64,000 nucleotides of DNA from Photobacterium kagoshimensis (GCF_050337045.1 NZ_JAKJSO010000008.1:124001-188000); one strand, 5' to 3'. Positions 1 through 8,682 are shown, numbered from the stretch's first letter. Notes: generated by a model from the letters alone, not told the origin. Numbers and translations: made by a program.

Positions 1-483
1 TTTAGGTTTGTTCACGACTGCACGGGCAATGGCAACACGTTGCTGTTGACCACCAGAAAGTTGGTGTGGCTTACGTGGTGCAAACTTGTCTAGCTGAACC
101 ATACGCAATGCTTCCATTACACGCGGTTCGATATCGCTTTCTGCCACTTTCTGCATACGCAAACCGAACGCAACATTTTCAAACACTGTCATGTGTGGGA
201 AAAGTGCATAACTTTGGAATACTGTATTGACATGGCGTTGTTCGGCTGGGATCGCGGTAACATCACTATCAGCAAGAATAATCTGACCATTGTCAGCATT
301 CTCAAATCCAGCAATTAAACGAAGTACCGTGGTTTTACCACAGCCTGAAGGTCCAAGGATGGTAAGAAATTCACCATCATTTACGTTCAGGTCTAAATCC
401 GCGATGATTTGTTTGCCGTCGAAACTCTTACATAGATTCTTAAGTTGAATCACGGGTTTCTTTGAAGTGTGTGCAGCGTTCAA
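1..483 (-). CDS. potA: Spermidine/putrescine ABC transporter ATP-binding protein PotA (5' part, runs off left edge)
   Basis: This ATPase energises the PotABCD polyamine importer at the inner membrane. The visible N-terminal part has the Walker A motif GPSGCGKTT, the Q-loop stretch FQSYALFPHM and the ABC signature LSGGQQQR, and follows E. coli PotA closely. The rest of the gene lies beyond position 1. I chose the TTG at 483: it sits 11 nt after GGAG in AAGGTGGAG, and the protein then begins MNAAHTSKKPVIQLKNL, the usual family length before the first strand. An in-frame ATG at 555 would add 24 residues that look non-coding and has no clear ribosome binding site. potBCD are expected downstream, outside the window. 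Confidence 0.9.
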   Translation of the reverse strand, partial: MNAAHTSKKPVIQLKNLCKSFDGKQIIADLDLNVNDGEFLTILGPSGCGKTTVLRLIAGFENADNGQIILADSDVTAIPAEQRHVNTVFQSYALFPHMTVFENVAFGLRMQKVAESDIEPRVMEALRMVQLDKFAPRKPHQLSGGQQQRVAIARAVVNKPK

Positions 484-854
484 TTCTACGTTATCTCCAC
501 CTTGGAACTTATGGGGGAAGTCCCTAATATTTAGGCTAAAATTCAGGAGGCGCATAATAGACCCCCAGCCCAGCAATTTAAAGCGTTTTTTGCGTAAATT
601 TATGAGAAAAATGTTTCCATTTAAAAGTGTCTGATTAACAAAAGTTATTTACACCATCCAGATGGAGAATTATCACTATTTATCCCCCATTTTGTACAAT
701 AAATGAATACAGGTTACATAAACTGTCAACCTTGTTATTATCGACGAATAATTGAACAATACAAACGAAGTTAACTAACTTTTTATGGGCTTTGGGTGCT
801 TTAGGCGCTTAGGGTGCGTACAATAATGCTCCCTGATGAAAGATGTGATCGGTT
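484..854. other. Divergent intergenic region, potA / membrane protein
   Basis: This 371-bp AT-rich gap separates divergently transcribed genes and should hold promoters for both. A short inverted repeat CCATC-CA-GATGG lies near 656. A run of five G and a run of five C on the potA strand, between 555 and 515, could pair in the potA leader. I see no ORF or RNA gene. Confidence 0.5.
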
Positions 855-1673
855 ATGAGTGATAAATTAAAGAAAAACTTCCACCTCGGTGGCTCAATAG
901 AGAAAGCCTTAAAAGGGGAGGCTGATTTACAAGCAGTGAGCGTGCTCCAAGAAGCATGGAAAATCACCGCCCGCCATTTTCTTACTTTTCTGCCTGCTAT
1001 TATTGGGCTGTTTTTAGCGCAAGTGGCATTGCTGATGCTTGGCCTTCAAATCCAACTGGGTAGCCCAGCCGTTTTCTTTGATACATTTACCAATGGTCAG
1101 GAAATGACGGCAGAAATAATTCAAGCTGGCTACATTTCTAATTTTTGGTCTGATGTTTTAAGTGCACCTTTGTATGTTGGTGTGAGCTTGATGGCGTTAA
1201 ACCATGCGGTTGGCTTACCATCAAAACCAAGCCATTTAGTGAAGGGGTTCCCTTTTGCCATTGTATCTATCATTACCATGCTACTGACATCGTCGATTCA
1301 AGGCATAGGCAACACGCTTTTCCCATTAATTGGCTTATTCATGTCGATGGCATTTGGGATGGCGATAATATTGGTATGTGAAAAACGTACGCCACCACTT
1401 AAAGCGATTCAATATTCATTAATGGCGACAGTGCGTAAATTAATGCCAATCACGGCTATTTACCTTGTAGTTATGATTATGTTCATGATCTCGTTTGCTA
1501 CCGCAGGGCTTGGGCTGCTATGGACAATTCCATTCTTCTTTAATGTGAAGGGGATTATCTATCGCAACTTGTTTGGCATAACGCTGCAAGTAACATCTGT
1601 CGCGAAGAAAGATAAGACGAACGATGATGATCAAACACCGCCGAGTGTTAAAGGTGATGTGTTTAACGCGTAA
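855..1673 (+). CDS. Integral membrane protein of unknown function
   Basis: 272 residues with a hydrophilic N-terminus of about 40 residues, then about five hydrophobic segments (roughly 43-65, 100-118, 133-150, 153-175 and 196-230) and an acidic, polar tail of about 25 residues. I do not recognise a named family. The overall look (amphipathic start, basic patches between membrane segments, cytoplasmic tail) fits a small inner-membrane protein. It is a single gene, divergent from potA, with its own terminator. The ATG at 855 follows GTGATCGGTT, a weak ribosome binding site. Function cannot be inferred. Confidence 0.75.
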   Translation: MSDKLKKNFHLGGSIEKALKGEADLQAVSVLQEAWKITARHFLTFLPAIIGLFLAQVALLMLGLQIQLGSPAVFFDTFTNGQEMTAEIIQAGYISNFWSDVLSAPLYVGVSLMALNHAVGLPSKPSHLVKGFPFAIVSIITMLLTSSIQGIGNTLFPLIGLFMSMAFGMAIILVCEKRTPPLKAIQYSLMATVRKLMPITAIYLVVMIMFMISFATAGLGLLWTIPFFFNVKGIIYRNLFGITLQVTSVAKKDKTNDDDQTPPSVKGDVFNA

Positions 1674-1701
1674 GCGACACAAGAATAATACCAACTCATT
1701 A

Positions 1702-1728
1702 AAGCCTCATAACACATGAGGTTTTTTT
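1702..1728 (+). terminator. Rho-independent terminator
   Basis: Stem CCTCAT (1705-1710) pairs with ATGAGG (1716-1721) over a 5-nt loop and is followed by seven T. It closes the membrane protein gene. Confidence 0.85.
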
Positions 1729-1854
1729 CTACCCGCAATAAGCTTGTTGTTTGGATTACAGGGCTTTAATCACGCTTTTATAGCTAAGTCACTGTTAGCC
1801 CTTACAAGAATGGTATTGTGTGGGCTGAATTAGATTATGGAGCCAAGTTAAAGG

Positions 1855-2514
1855 ATGAAGGTAAGTCATTGGCTATTAGCGGGTATGTGCGCATCAACGC
1901 TATTCATTTCTCAAACCGCAACCGCGCAGAATATTGAATTACGCTACAGTGCATTACACGGCAAGCTCAAACAAAATATTAAAGAAGGTCATGATGATGT
2001 TCGTATTGCGCTGTACTTGATCAACCAGGCCACAGGCAAGGTGTGTGACGTCAAAAAAGGCTGGATGCAAAAAGAAGAACACTACGAAGAGTTAGTGATC
2101 CCCGACAGTAATGAACTTGTTGTTCCTGTCGATAAAAATCTTCGCCAGGCAAACCCTGACGTTACCTTTGTGATTGATGATGGCATTACATGCGATATGT
2201 CGATGCAAGTGATTGCGAATACACAATTTGTTGACACAATCAGCAAGAGTGATATCGAAAAACTCGTACCACAAATGAATAACATGATGTCGGATCTTGG
2301 CGGTATGTTCTCATCGTGGTTTATGCCAAGTGTGGAAGGGGTGGTTGTGCATTTTTCTGATGTGGGCGGCGATCGTATTGTTACGAATAAAAACAATGCG
2401 TATACCATCAAAGATAACAAATTGGTCCTTCAGCTCAGTCAGCTACAAGCGGGCGAAAAAGTCACATTCCCTTCGAAACCGATCAAAATCACACCCTGGC
2501 TCCCAGCGAAGTAA
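1855..2514 (+). CDS. DUF2987 family exported protein
   Basis: 219 residues with a Sec signal peptide (positive start, hydrophobic core, cleavage probably after TATA near residue 24), so the mature protein is periplasmic. The mature start LRYSALHGKLKQNIKEGHDD is the conserved opening of the DUF2987 family found in Vibrionaceae and relatives. Two cysteines (about residues 63 and 113) could form a disulfide. No catalytic motif is seen and the biochemical role is unknown. It is monocistronic with a terminator directly after it. Confidence 0.85.
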   Translation: MKVSHWLLAGMCASTLFISQTATAQNIELRYSALHGKLKQNIKEGHDDVRIALYLINQATGKVCDVKKGWMQKEEHYEELVIPDSNELVVPVDKNLRQANPDVTFVIDDGITCDMSMQVIANTQFVDTISKSDIEKLVPQMNNMMSDLGGMFSSWFMPSVEGVVVHFSDVGGDRIVTNKNNAYTIKDNKLVLQLSQLQAGEKVTFPSKPIKITPWLPAK

Positions 2515-2530
2515 TACACAAGTAATAAGG

Positions 2531-2556
2531 AAGGGCTCTCATTGAAGGCCCTTTTT
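2531..2556 (+). terminator. Rho-independent terminator
   Basis: AAGGGC (2531-2536) pairs with GCCCTT (2548-2553) across an 11-nt loop; a T tract follows. Ends the DUF2987 gene. Confidence 0.75.
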
Positions 2557-2808
2557 AGTTTTTAGCGTCTTAATCTTCACTTTGTGCGACGAGATCGTAG
2601 AGGAAGCGTGCATTTTTATGTAATTATCATGCAGGTAGGCTCTTGTAACACATTAATGAATAAGAACTTTTTATTTAAAGTGTGCTCTGTGTTTAACTTT
2701 TGCAGCTTTTTTTTATATAAAACTGACACATCTCAATGTTCATATTTGCTTAAGTTTTAGTATGGTCACTTCGAATTCAGATACATATTGAAACAATAAG
2801 AGCGGGAC

Positions 2809-4041
2809 ATGGATAAATTAATTGAGCGTTTTTTACGATACGTTAGCTTTGAAACTCAATCTAACCCTTCAGTTGCGCACTGCCCAAGTACGGCTTGCCA
2901 ACTAGTGCTTGCTGAGCAATTAAAGCGTGAACTAGAAGAACTAGAGTTGTGCGATGTCACCTTAGACGAACACGGTTACTTAATGGCGCGCTTACCATCA
3001 AATGTTGACTTCCCAGTGCCAGCAATTGGCTTTATTGCTCACATGGATACAGCACCTGATGCATCTGGCAAAGATGTAAAACCGCAGATTATCGAAGACT
3101 ACAAGGGTGGGGATATTGCGCTAGGTATTGGGGATGAGATTTTATCACCAATTCAATACCCAGAGCTAAACAAGTTACACGGTCACAATATTATCACGAC
3201 TGATGGTACAACTTTGCTTGGCGCTGATAACAAAGCGGGCGTAGCTGAGATCATTACTGCCATTGCACACTTAAAAGCAAACCCAGAAATTAAACACGGT
3301 GATATCTGTATTGGCTTTACGCCAGATGAAGAAATTGGCCGTGGTGCAAACCTGTTTGATGTTGAAAAATTCAATGCCGAATGGGCATACACGATTGATG
3401 GCGGCCCAGTGGGTGAGCTTGAGTATGAAAACTTTAACGCAACGTCTGCAGATGTAATCTGTCACGGCGTTAACGTTCACCCGGGTACGGCAAAAAACAA
3501 AATGGTTAATGCGATGAATATCGCAGCACAATTCCAACTGATGATGCCTGCAGATGAAACACCGGAGTGTACAGAAGGTTACGAAGGTTTCTATCACTTA
3601 AAATCAATGGAGCCTGCTGTTGCGAAAACTGAACTAGGCTACATTATTCGTGATTTTGACCGCGAAGGTTTAGAGCAACGTAAAGCTTTCATGCAGCAAA
3701 AAGTGGATGAGTTAAACAGCCGTTTAACAAAAGGCCGTGTAGAGCTGCAATTAACAGATAGCTACTACAATATGCGTGAGATGGTAGAGCCGCATCCCCA
3801 CATCATTGAATACGCTAAAGAAGCCATGATTGCGTGTGATGTGAAGCCTAATATTAAACCTATTCGTGGCGGTACAGATGGTGCGCGTTTGTCATTTAAA
3901 GGCCTACCTTGCCCGAATATCTTTACTGGTGGTTATAACTTCCACGGTATTCATGAGTTCATTACGATTGAAGGTATGGAATTAGCCGTTAAAGTGATTG
4001 TTAAGCTAGCTGAAAATACAGCAAGTAAATACAGCAAGTAA
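2809..4041 (+). CDS. pepT: Peptidase T (tripeptide aminopeptidase)
   Basis: Cytoplasmic di-zinc M20 aminopeptidase that removes the N-terminal residue from tripeptides. 410 residues, close to the 408 of E. coli PepT. Metal ligands and catalytic residues are visible: H78 and D80 in AHMDTAPDASG, D140 in GADNKAG, the EE pair at 174-175 in TPDEEIGRG, and the C-terminal histidine in GGYNFHGIHEF. Ribosome binding site AAGAGCGGGAC precedes the ATG. The C-terminus (ASKYSK) is encoded inside a 13-bp tandem repeat that continues past the stop codon, so the last residues depend on repeat register. It is a single-gene unit with a bidirectional terminator. Confidence 0.96.
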   Translation: MDKLIERFLRYVSFETQSNPSVAHCPSTACQLVLAEQLKRELEELELCDVTLDEHGYLMARLPSNVDFPVPAIGFIAHMDTAPDASGKDVKPQIIEDYKGGDIALGIGDEILSPIQYPELNKLHGHNIITTDGTTLLGADNKAGVAEIITAIAHLKANPEIKHGDICIGFTPDEEIGRGANLFDVEKFNAEWAYTIDGGPVGELEYENFNATSADVICHGVNVHPGTAKNKMVNAMNIAAQFQLMMPADETPECTEGYEGFYHLKSMEPAVAKTELGYIIRDFDREGLEQRKAFMQQKVDELNSRLTKGRVELQLTDSYYNMREMVEPHPHIIEYAKEAMIACDVKPNIKPIRGGTDGARLSFKGLPCPNIFTGGYNFHGIHEFITIEGMELAVKVIVKLAENTASKYSK

Positions 4042-4079
4042 ATACAGCAAGTAAATACAGCAAGTAAATACAGCAAGTA
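4015..4079 (+). repeat. Five tandem copies of a 13-bp unit across the pepT stop codon
   Basis: The unit AATACAGCAAGTA occurs five times without interruption (4015-4027, 4028-4040, 4041-4053, 4054-4066, 4067-4079). Because 13 is not a multiple of three, the second copy is read in a new frame and supplies the TAA stop at 4039-4041. Copies three to five are untranslated. Confidence 0.97.
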
Positions 4080-4110
4080 ATATGTGCCCAAACCGAGGGA
4101 CATAGATAGA

Positions 4111-4140
4111 AAAAGAGAGCTTTATGAGCTCTCTTTTTTA
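4111..4140. terminator. Bidirectional terminator between pepT and the small convergent gene
   Basis: AGAGAGCT (4114-4121) pairs with AGCTCTCT (4127-4134) over a 5-nt loop, with A residues on the left and T residues on the right, so it can stop transcription from both sides. The convergent gene's stop codon starts at 4141. Confidence 0.9.
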
Positions 4141-4437
4141 TTATTTTTTCAGTTCGTTTTCTGAAATCTTAGCGAAATCTTCAATCTCTTGGTGTTTACC
4201 CAAGCTATCGACAACCCAGTCGTTTAAGTGCTTCAAAATTGCGGTGACAGCCTGTTTTTTCGTGCCATGTTCACCCGCATCAATATCTAGCTGCTCTTTA
4301 GCGTGTAAACCCGTTTGGTCTTCTGCAATGTGCAGCCATTCAGGGTGCCAATAGTAACTATGGCCATCTTGAGTCATCCAGTTATGAACGCCGCTGCTTT
4401 CGCCCTTGTAATCTAAATCGTGTGCTTTATATGTCAT
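4141..4437 (-). CDS. Small hypothetical protein, His/Trp-rich
   Basis: 98 residues, soluble, with many histidine, tryptophan and acidic residues in the first half (for example HNWMTQDGHSYYWHPEW) and a helical second half. No family recognised. Its reading frame uses the terminator it shares with pepT, and the codon usage resembles the neighbours, which supports a real gene. A ribosome binding site CAAGGG lies upstream of the ATG at 4437. The clustered His/Trp could bind a metal or a nucleotide, but nothing in the sequence decides this. Confidence 0.7.
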   Translation of the reverse strand: MTYKAHDLDYKGESSGVHNWMTQDGHSYYWHPEWLHIAEDQTGLHAKEQLDIDAGEHGTKKQAVTAILKHLNDWVVDSLGKHQEIEDFAKISENELKK

Positions 4438-4732
4438 GATAATCCCTTGAAAGAATGCATATTACCTTATGATTATAGATAAGTTTCTCATTGTAATATG
4501 AAACGTACTTAACAGATTACAAATAAATTTGAACTCAGTGAAAGCAAATTGCAGCTAACAGCGTTTAGTTCAGTTTCTTGGTGGGGTTACAAATTGTTAC
4601 ACTTATCAGATTGCTGAATTTATCAGTAAGTGGATAAATACAGCCTCATTCTAACAAAAGGTTAAATACATATATGGACGACCCCTCGAGTCGCTCACCC
4701 CTGACTTACTCCACCTTCTTGGAGTATTCAAC
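4438..4732. other. Divergent intergenic region
   Basis: 295 bp, AT-rich, between the small minus-strand gene and the TerC-family gene. Apart from the hairpin just before the TerC start I see no ORF or repeat. Confidence 0.5.
4707..4726 (+). promoter_or_regulatory. Hairpin covering the ribosome binding site of the TerC-family gene
   Basis: TACTCCA (4707-4713) is perfectly complementary to TGGAGTA (4720-4726), with a 6-nt loop. The right arm contains the GGAG ribosome binding site, 8 nt before the ATG at 4733. The site is therefore buried in a 7-bp stem, a layout expected for translational control. No match to the Mn-sensing yybP-ykoY riboswitch core was seen. Confidence 0.6.
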
Positions 4733-5506
4733 ATGCTAGAACTTTTCCTTCAACCTGAATCACTGATCATATTAGCGACCTTGTTTGCCTTAGAGGTAGT
4801 CTTGGGCGTGGATAACGTGGTGTTTATTTCTGTGTTATGTGAACGTTTGCCTGCGCATCAACGTAAATTGGCGCGAAATCTAGGTATTGCGTTAGCCGTA
4901 GTCGCACGTATTGGTTTAGTTTTCTCAATCAGCTGGGTTATGTCCCTAACGGCCCCCTTGTTTACCTTGATGGGCAGTGCTTTTACAGGGCGTGATTTAA
5001 TCATGATTCTTGGTGGTGCTTTCTTATTAGCGAAGAGCCTAAAAGAGTTATGGATGTGGTTGACTCAAGATGAGAGCCATACAGCGAGCACAGTTCGTGC
5101 GGGTATTGCCTTAGTCTTATTACAGATTGTCGCAGTAGATGCAGTGTTCTCGATGGACTCAGTGATCACGGCAGTAGGTATGACAGATGAAGTGCCTTTG
5201 ATGATCGCTGCGATATTAGCTTCTGCTGTTGTCATGGTACTGTGTGCTGAGAAAATTAATGACTGTGTTACCCGTTACCCTGGGTTTAAAACATTGGCGC
5301 TATTATTCTTGGTACTGTTAGGTGGTTTGCTAATGGCCGAAGGTTTTGCGATTCATGTGAATAAGGGATATGTGTATTTCGCGATGGCGTTTGGTTTGAT
5401 TATGGAAGGTTGCCATATCTTGCTGAAAAGAAAGCGCAAAACGATTATTAACCGTTTGTATCCACAGCAAGCGGGTTGGGCTATTAAGACTCACGCTGTG
5501 CGTTAA
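4733..5506 (+). CDS. TerC/Alx family integral membrane protein
   Basis: 257 residues with about seven hydrophobic segments. The conserved acidic stretches of the TerC family are present: ALEVVLGVDNVVFISVL at the start and VDAVFSMDSVITAVGMT near residues 140-155. Members export manganese or other metals, or insert membrane proteins under metal or pH stress; which applies here is not decidable. It ends in a basic cytoplasmic tail (LLKRKRK). The ribosome binding site is hidden in a perfect hairpin, which suggests post-transcriptional regulation. Single gene with its own terminator. Confidence 0.88.
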   Translation: MLELFLQPESLIILATLFALEVVLGVDNVVFISVLCERLPAHQRKLARNLGIALAVVARIGLVFSISWVMSLTAPLFTLMGSAFTGRDLIMILGGAFLLAKSLKELWMWLTQDESHTASTVRAGIALVLLQIVAVDAVFSMDSVITAVGMTDEVPLMIAAILASAVVMVLCAEKINDCVTRYPGFKTLALLFLVLLGGLLMAEGFAIHVNKGYVYFAMAFGLIMEGCHILLKRKRKTIINRLYPQQAGWAIKTHAVR

Positions 5507-5527
5507 TAATCAGTCCGTTTGTTACCG

Positions 5528-5554
5528 AAAGGCAGAACTTATGTTCTGCCTTTT
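5528..5554 (+). terminator. Rho-independent terminator
   Basis: GGCAGAAC (5531-5538) pairs with GTTCTGCC (5543-5550) over a 4-nt loop, flanked by A and T runs. Ends the TerC-family gene. Confidence 0.88.
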
Positions 5555-5605
5555 CTGTATTTACAGGTAATGATTCAAATACACTTATTATTCGAATCAT
5601 TACTT

Positions 5606-5702
5606 GATTTGAATACTGGTATTATTTGCATCATAATATGATTTGAATACTGGTATTATTTGCATCATAATATGATTTGAATGTTCGGTTTATTTGAATC
5701 AT
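5606..5702 (+). repeat. Tandem 34-bp repeats in the promoter of the Fic gene
   Basis: A 34-bp unit beginning GATTTGAATACTGGTATT is present twice exactly (5606-5639, 5640-5673), with a diverged third copy from 5674. Related half-sites, TGATTCAAAT near 5570, ATTCGAATCA near 5590 and ATTTGAATCA near 5692, lie in inverted orientation on either side. The array stops just before the ribosome binding site of the Fic gene, so it probably serves as a multi-site operator. Confidence 0.85.
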
Positions 5703-5714
5703 TGAGGTAGAAGT

Positions 5715-6815
5715 ATGTGGATATGGCAGCAAGAACAATGGCCAAACTTTACGTGGAGAGACTCAGAGTTAGCCTTATTGTTACGCGATGTTCGATTCAA
5801 CCAAGGTGTTTTGCTGGGGAAGGTATCTGCTAAAGGCGAAGATGAACAACAAGCCATGCTTGATACGCTACTGGCAAATATCATCCACTCGAGCGCGATT
5901 GAAGGTGAGAAGCTGAACGCATTTTCTGTTCGTTCATCACTGGCGAATAAGCTCGGTGTCACTGAAGATAAACCGTACCCAACCTCAGATCAAAGTGATG
6001 GTCTTGCTGAGATCATGCTAGATGCCGTCAATAATCTAGACTCCGCATTAACTGTAGATCGGATCTTAGATTGGCATCGTTTATTGTTTCCTGAAGGCTA
6101 TACCATGTTTAACCCAGTCGAAGGGGGCAAGCTACGCGGTGATGCGCCTATGCAGGTTGTTTCTGGTCGTATAGACAGGCCCGTTATTCATTTTGAAGCC
6201 CCAGAGCGGCATCAGTTAGAACAAGAGCTTGAACAATTCATCACTTGGTTTAATCAATCACGTGACAATGTCACTTTAGACCCTTTGATCAGAGCGGCAA
6301 TCACGCACCTTTGGTTTGTTACTATTCACCCTATGGATGATGGTAACGGCCGTATCACGCGATTGTTAACTGACCTTGCACTGGCACAAGCAGAACAACA
6401 GTCAGTACGTTTTTACGCTATGTCGGTGAGTATCTTGGCGAGGCGTAAATCGTATTACGAGATCTTAGAGCAAAGCCAGAAAGGTGATTTAGATATCACA
6501 GCTTGGTTAACATGGTTCTTAGAAACCTTAAATCAAACTTTTTGTGATGTACTGGCTGAGATAGAGCAAACAGTTGCTAAAACAAACTTTTGGCGACGTA
6601 TCGATCAAACCCAATTAACAGCTGAGCAGATGAAGGTAATGAACCGAATGCTAGATGGCGATTTTGATATTGGCATCAATGCCAGTCAATATGCCAAAGT
6701 CGCCAAAGTGAGCCGTCCGACTGCAACTCGTCACCTTTCGGCGTTAGTTAAACTGGGTTGTTTACAGAAAACAGGCGCAGGTGGACGAAGTACACGGTAT
6801 ATTGTCAACTTTTAA
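5715..6815 (+). CDS. Fic family protein with DUF4172 N-terminus and C-terminal helix-turn-helix
   Basis: 366 residues. Fic domains move a nucleotide monophosphate, usually AMP from ATP, onto a target hydroxyl. The N-terminus (MWIWQQEQWPNFTW) matches DUF4172. An inhibitory motif S59-x-x-x-E63-G64 lies ahead of the Fic core, so it is of the self-inhibited class with the helix N-terminal to the core. The active loop HPMDDGNGR has H205, N211 and R213 intact. The last 60 residues form a winged helix (SRPTATRHLSALVKLG), so it may bind DNA and control itself through the repeat array upstream. Ribosome binding site GAGG precedes ATG 5715. The targets are unknown. Confidence 0.9.
   Translation: MWIWQQEQWPNFTWRDSELALLLRDVRFNQGVLLGKVSAKGEDEQQAMLDTLLANIIHSSAIEGEKLNAFSVRSSLANKLGVTEDKPYPTSDQSDGLAEIMLDAVNNLDSALTVDRILDWHRLLFPEGYTMFNPVEGGKLRGDAPMQVVSGRIDRPVIHFEAPERHQLEQELEQFITWFNQSRDNVTLDPLIRAAITHLWFVTIHPMDDGNGRITRLLTDLALAQAEQQSVRFYAMSVSILARRKSYYEILEQSQKGDLDITAWLTWFLETLNQTFCDVLAEIEQTVAKTNFWRRIDQTQLTAEQMKVMNRMLDGDFDIGINASQYAKVAKVSRPTATRHLSALVKLGCLQKTGAGGRSTRYIVNF
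6262..6274. promoter_or_regulatory. matS site (exact match)
   Basis: GTGACAATGTCAC fits the MatP binding consensus GTGACRNYGTCAC at every fixed position. It lies inside the Fic gene. matP is encoded at 41.9-42.4 kb in this window. Confidence 0.8.
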
Positions 6816-7056
6816 GCGATATCAGATAACGTCATCACAAATGTCGTTTGGTTGCTTGCGAGAGGTCTTAGCGCTCAATAAATAACCTAAACATCTGGTG
6901 TGCGCTACTTTATAGGCCGGATAGGGCTAATCGCCAGTATCATGCAGAGCTGAAACAACACTATGTGATTAATTCGTCAAATAATGTTTATTACATTTTT
7001 TAGATAGATCACGTAAACTACGCGCTCATTTTTTTCGTCCATATATCAGGTAAATT

Positions 7057-8682
7057 ATGATACGTCTCAACCAAGTGAAATTACCGCTGGATCACGGTGA
7101 AAACGCATTACAAGATTATGTTTTAAAAGCACTGTCAATATCTGAACAGCAACTGGTTGATATCCATGTATTTAAACGTGGTTATGACGCACGCAAGAAA
7201 AACCAAATATTCTTAATTTACACTTTAGATATTACGCTAAAAAATGTTGATGAAGAGTTACTGCTAGCAAACTTTGACAACGATCCAAACGTGCGCCAAT
7301 CACCAGACACTGAATATAAATATGTTGCTAGTGCACCGAGTGATTTAACAGAGCGTCCTGTCGTGATCGGCATGGGTCCTTGTGGCATATTTGTCGCGCT
7401 AATTCTCGCTCAAATGGGTTTTAAACCCATTCTGTTAGAGCGCGGTAAATCAGTACATGAACGCGCTAAAGACACATTTCGTTTTTGGCGTACCAGTAAA
7501 TTAAATACGGAATCGAATGTTCAATTTGGTGAAGGTGGTGCGGGTACGTTTTCTGACGGTAAACTTTATAGCCAAGTAAAAGATCCTGGCTTCCTTGGTC
7601 TTAAAGTTAAACAAGAGTTTGTTCTTGCGGGTGCGCCTTCTGAAATCATTTACGTTAGCAAACCGCACATTGGTACTTACAAGTTAGTAACCATGGTTGA
7701 GAAAATTCGCTCTAAGATCATTGAACTTGGCGGCGAGATTCGTTTCGAAACGCGTGTTGAAGAAATTAATATCGAAGAAGTAGATGGCGAACGTCAAGTT
7801 GTCGGTGTAACGCTGAACGGTGGCGAAGTGATCAACAGTAAACATGTTGTTGCTGCAATCGGCCATAGTGCGCGTGATACTTTCCAAATGCTGCATGATA
7901 AAGGTGTACATCTGGAAGCACAGTCTTTCTCTATTGGCTTCCGAGTTGAACATAAACAAGAAATGATTGACCAAGCACGTTTTGGTAAAAATGCGGGTCA
8001 CCCAATTTTGGGTGCAGCGGATTACAAACTTGTGCATCACTGCAAAAACGGTCGCTCTGTATATAGCTTCTGTATGTGTCCAGGTGGGGTTGTGGTTGCT
8101 GCAACATCGGAAGAGCATGCGGTTGTCACCAATGGTATGAGCCAATACTCTCGTAGCGAACGTAATGCAAATAGTGCGATTGTGGTTGGTATTTCTCCTG
8201 AAGATTTCAATAACGATCCGCTACAAGGTGTTGAACTTCAGCGTAAGCTAGAGCGCAATGCTTATGTCATGGGTGGAAGTAACTACGATGCACCTGCACA
8301 AATGGTTGGTGATTTCTTAGCGGCTGGTAAAGGTAAGCCTTTTGAAGCGGTTGAGCCATCTTACAAACCGAATGTTAAAATGACAGACCTAAGTGATGCA
8401 TTACCTGATTTTGCTATCGAAGCGATTCGTGAAGCACTGCCTGCATTTGCTAAGAAGATCCGCGGTTTTGATAGTAAAGATGCAATGCTAACGGGTGTTG
8501 AAACGCGTACATCATCACCGGTCCAAATTAAACGTGGCGCTGATTTCCAAAGTATTAACACACAAGGTTTATACCCTGGTGGTGAAGGCGCAGGTTATGC
8601 GGGCGGTATTTTGTCTGCTGGTATCGATGGCATCAAAATCGCTGAAGCGGTTGCGCTTGATATACTGAAAAAACACAGCTAA
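7057..8682 (+). CDS. FAD-dependent oxidoreductase, uncharacterised (COG2509-like)
   Basis: 541 residues. A nucleotide-binding fold is visible in VVIGMGPCGIFVALILAQMG near residues 105-125, followed by the FAD-contact stretch LLERG and the motif FGEGGAGTFSDGKL, typical of the uncharacterised FAD-dependent dehydrogenase family found in many bacteria. The C-terminal GEGAGYAGGILSAGIDG closes the FAD site. The first 100 residues form the family's separate N-terminal domain. No membrane segment or signal peptide, so cytosolic. Substrate unknown. It stands alone, with a terminator shared with the convergent carboxypeptidase. Confidence 0.9.
   Translation: MIRLNQVKLPLDHGENALQDYVLKALSISEQQLVDIHVFKRGYDARKKNQIFLIYTLDITLKNVDEELLLANFDNDPNVRQSPDTEYKYVASAPSDLTERPVVIGMGPCGIFVALILAQMGFKPILLERGKSVHERAKDTFRFWRTSKLNTESNVQFGEGGAGTFSDGKLYSQVKDPGFLGLKVKQEFVLAGAPSEIIYVSKPHIGTYKLVTMVEKIRSKIIELGGEIRFETRVEEINIEEVDGERQVVGVTLNGGEVINSKHVVAAIGHSARDTFQMLHDKGVHLEAQSFSIGFRVEHKQEMIDQARFGKNAGHPILGAADYKLVHHCKNGRSVYSFCMCPGGVVVAATSEEHAVVTNGMSQYSRSERNANSAIVVGISPEDFNNDPLQGVELQRKLERNAYVMGGSNYDAPAQMVGDFLAAGKGKPFEAVEPSYKPNVKMTDLSDALPDFAIEAIREALPAFAKKIRGFDSKDAMLTGVETRTSSPVQIKRGADFQSINTQGLYPGGEGAGYAGGILSAGIDGIKIAEAVALDILKKHS

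Noticed and set aside
2082..2420. 112-codon open frame on the minus strand inside the DUF2987 gene
   Set aside because: Shadow of a clearly coding plus-strand gene with signal peptide and family match.
4620..4732. Mn riboswitch (yybP-ykoY) before the TerC-family gene
   Set aside because: The conserved core was not found; only the ribosome binding site hairpin is visible.
5606..5702. Repeats before the Fic gene as a CRISPR array
   Set aside because: Units are directly contiguous with no spacers and no cas genes.
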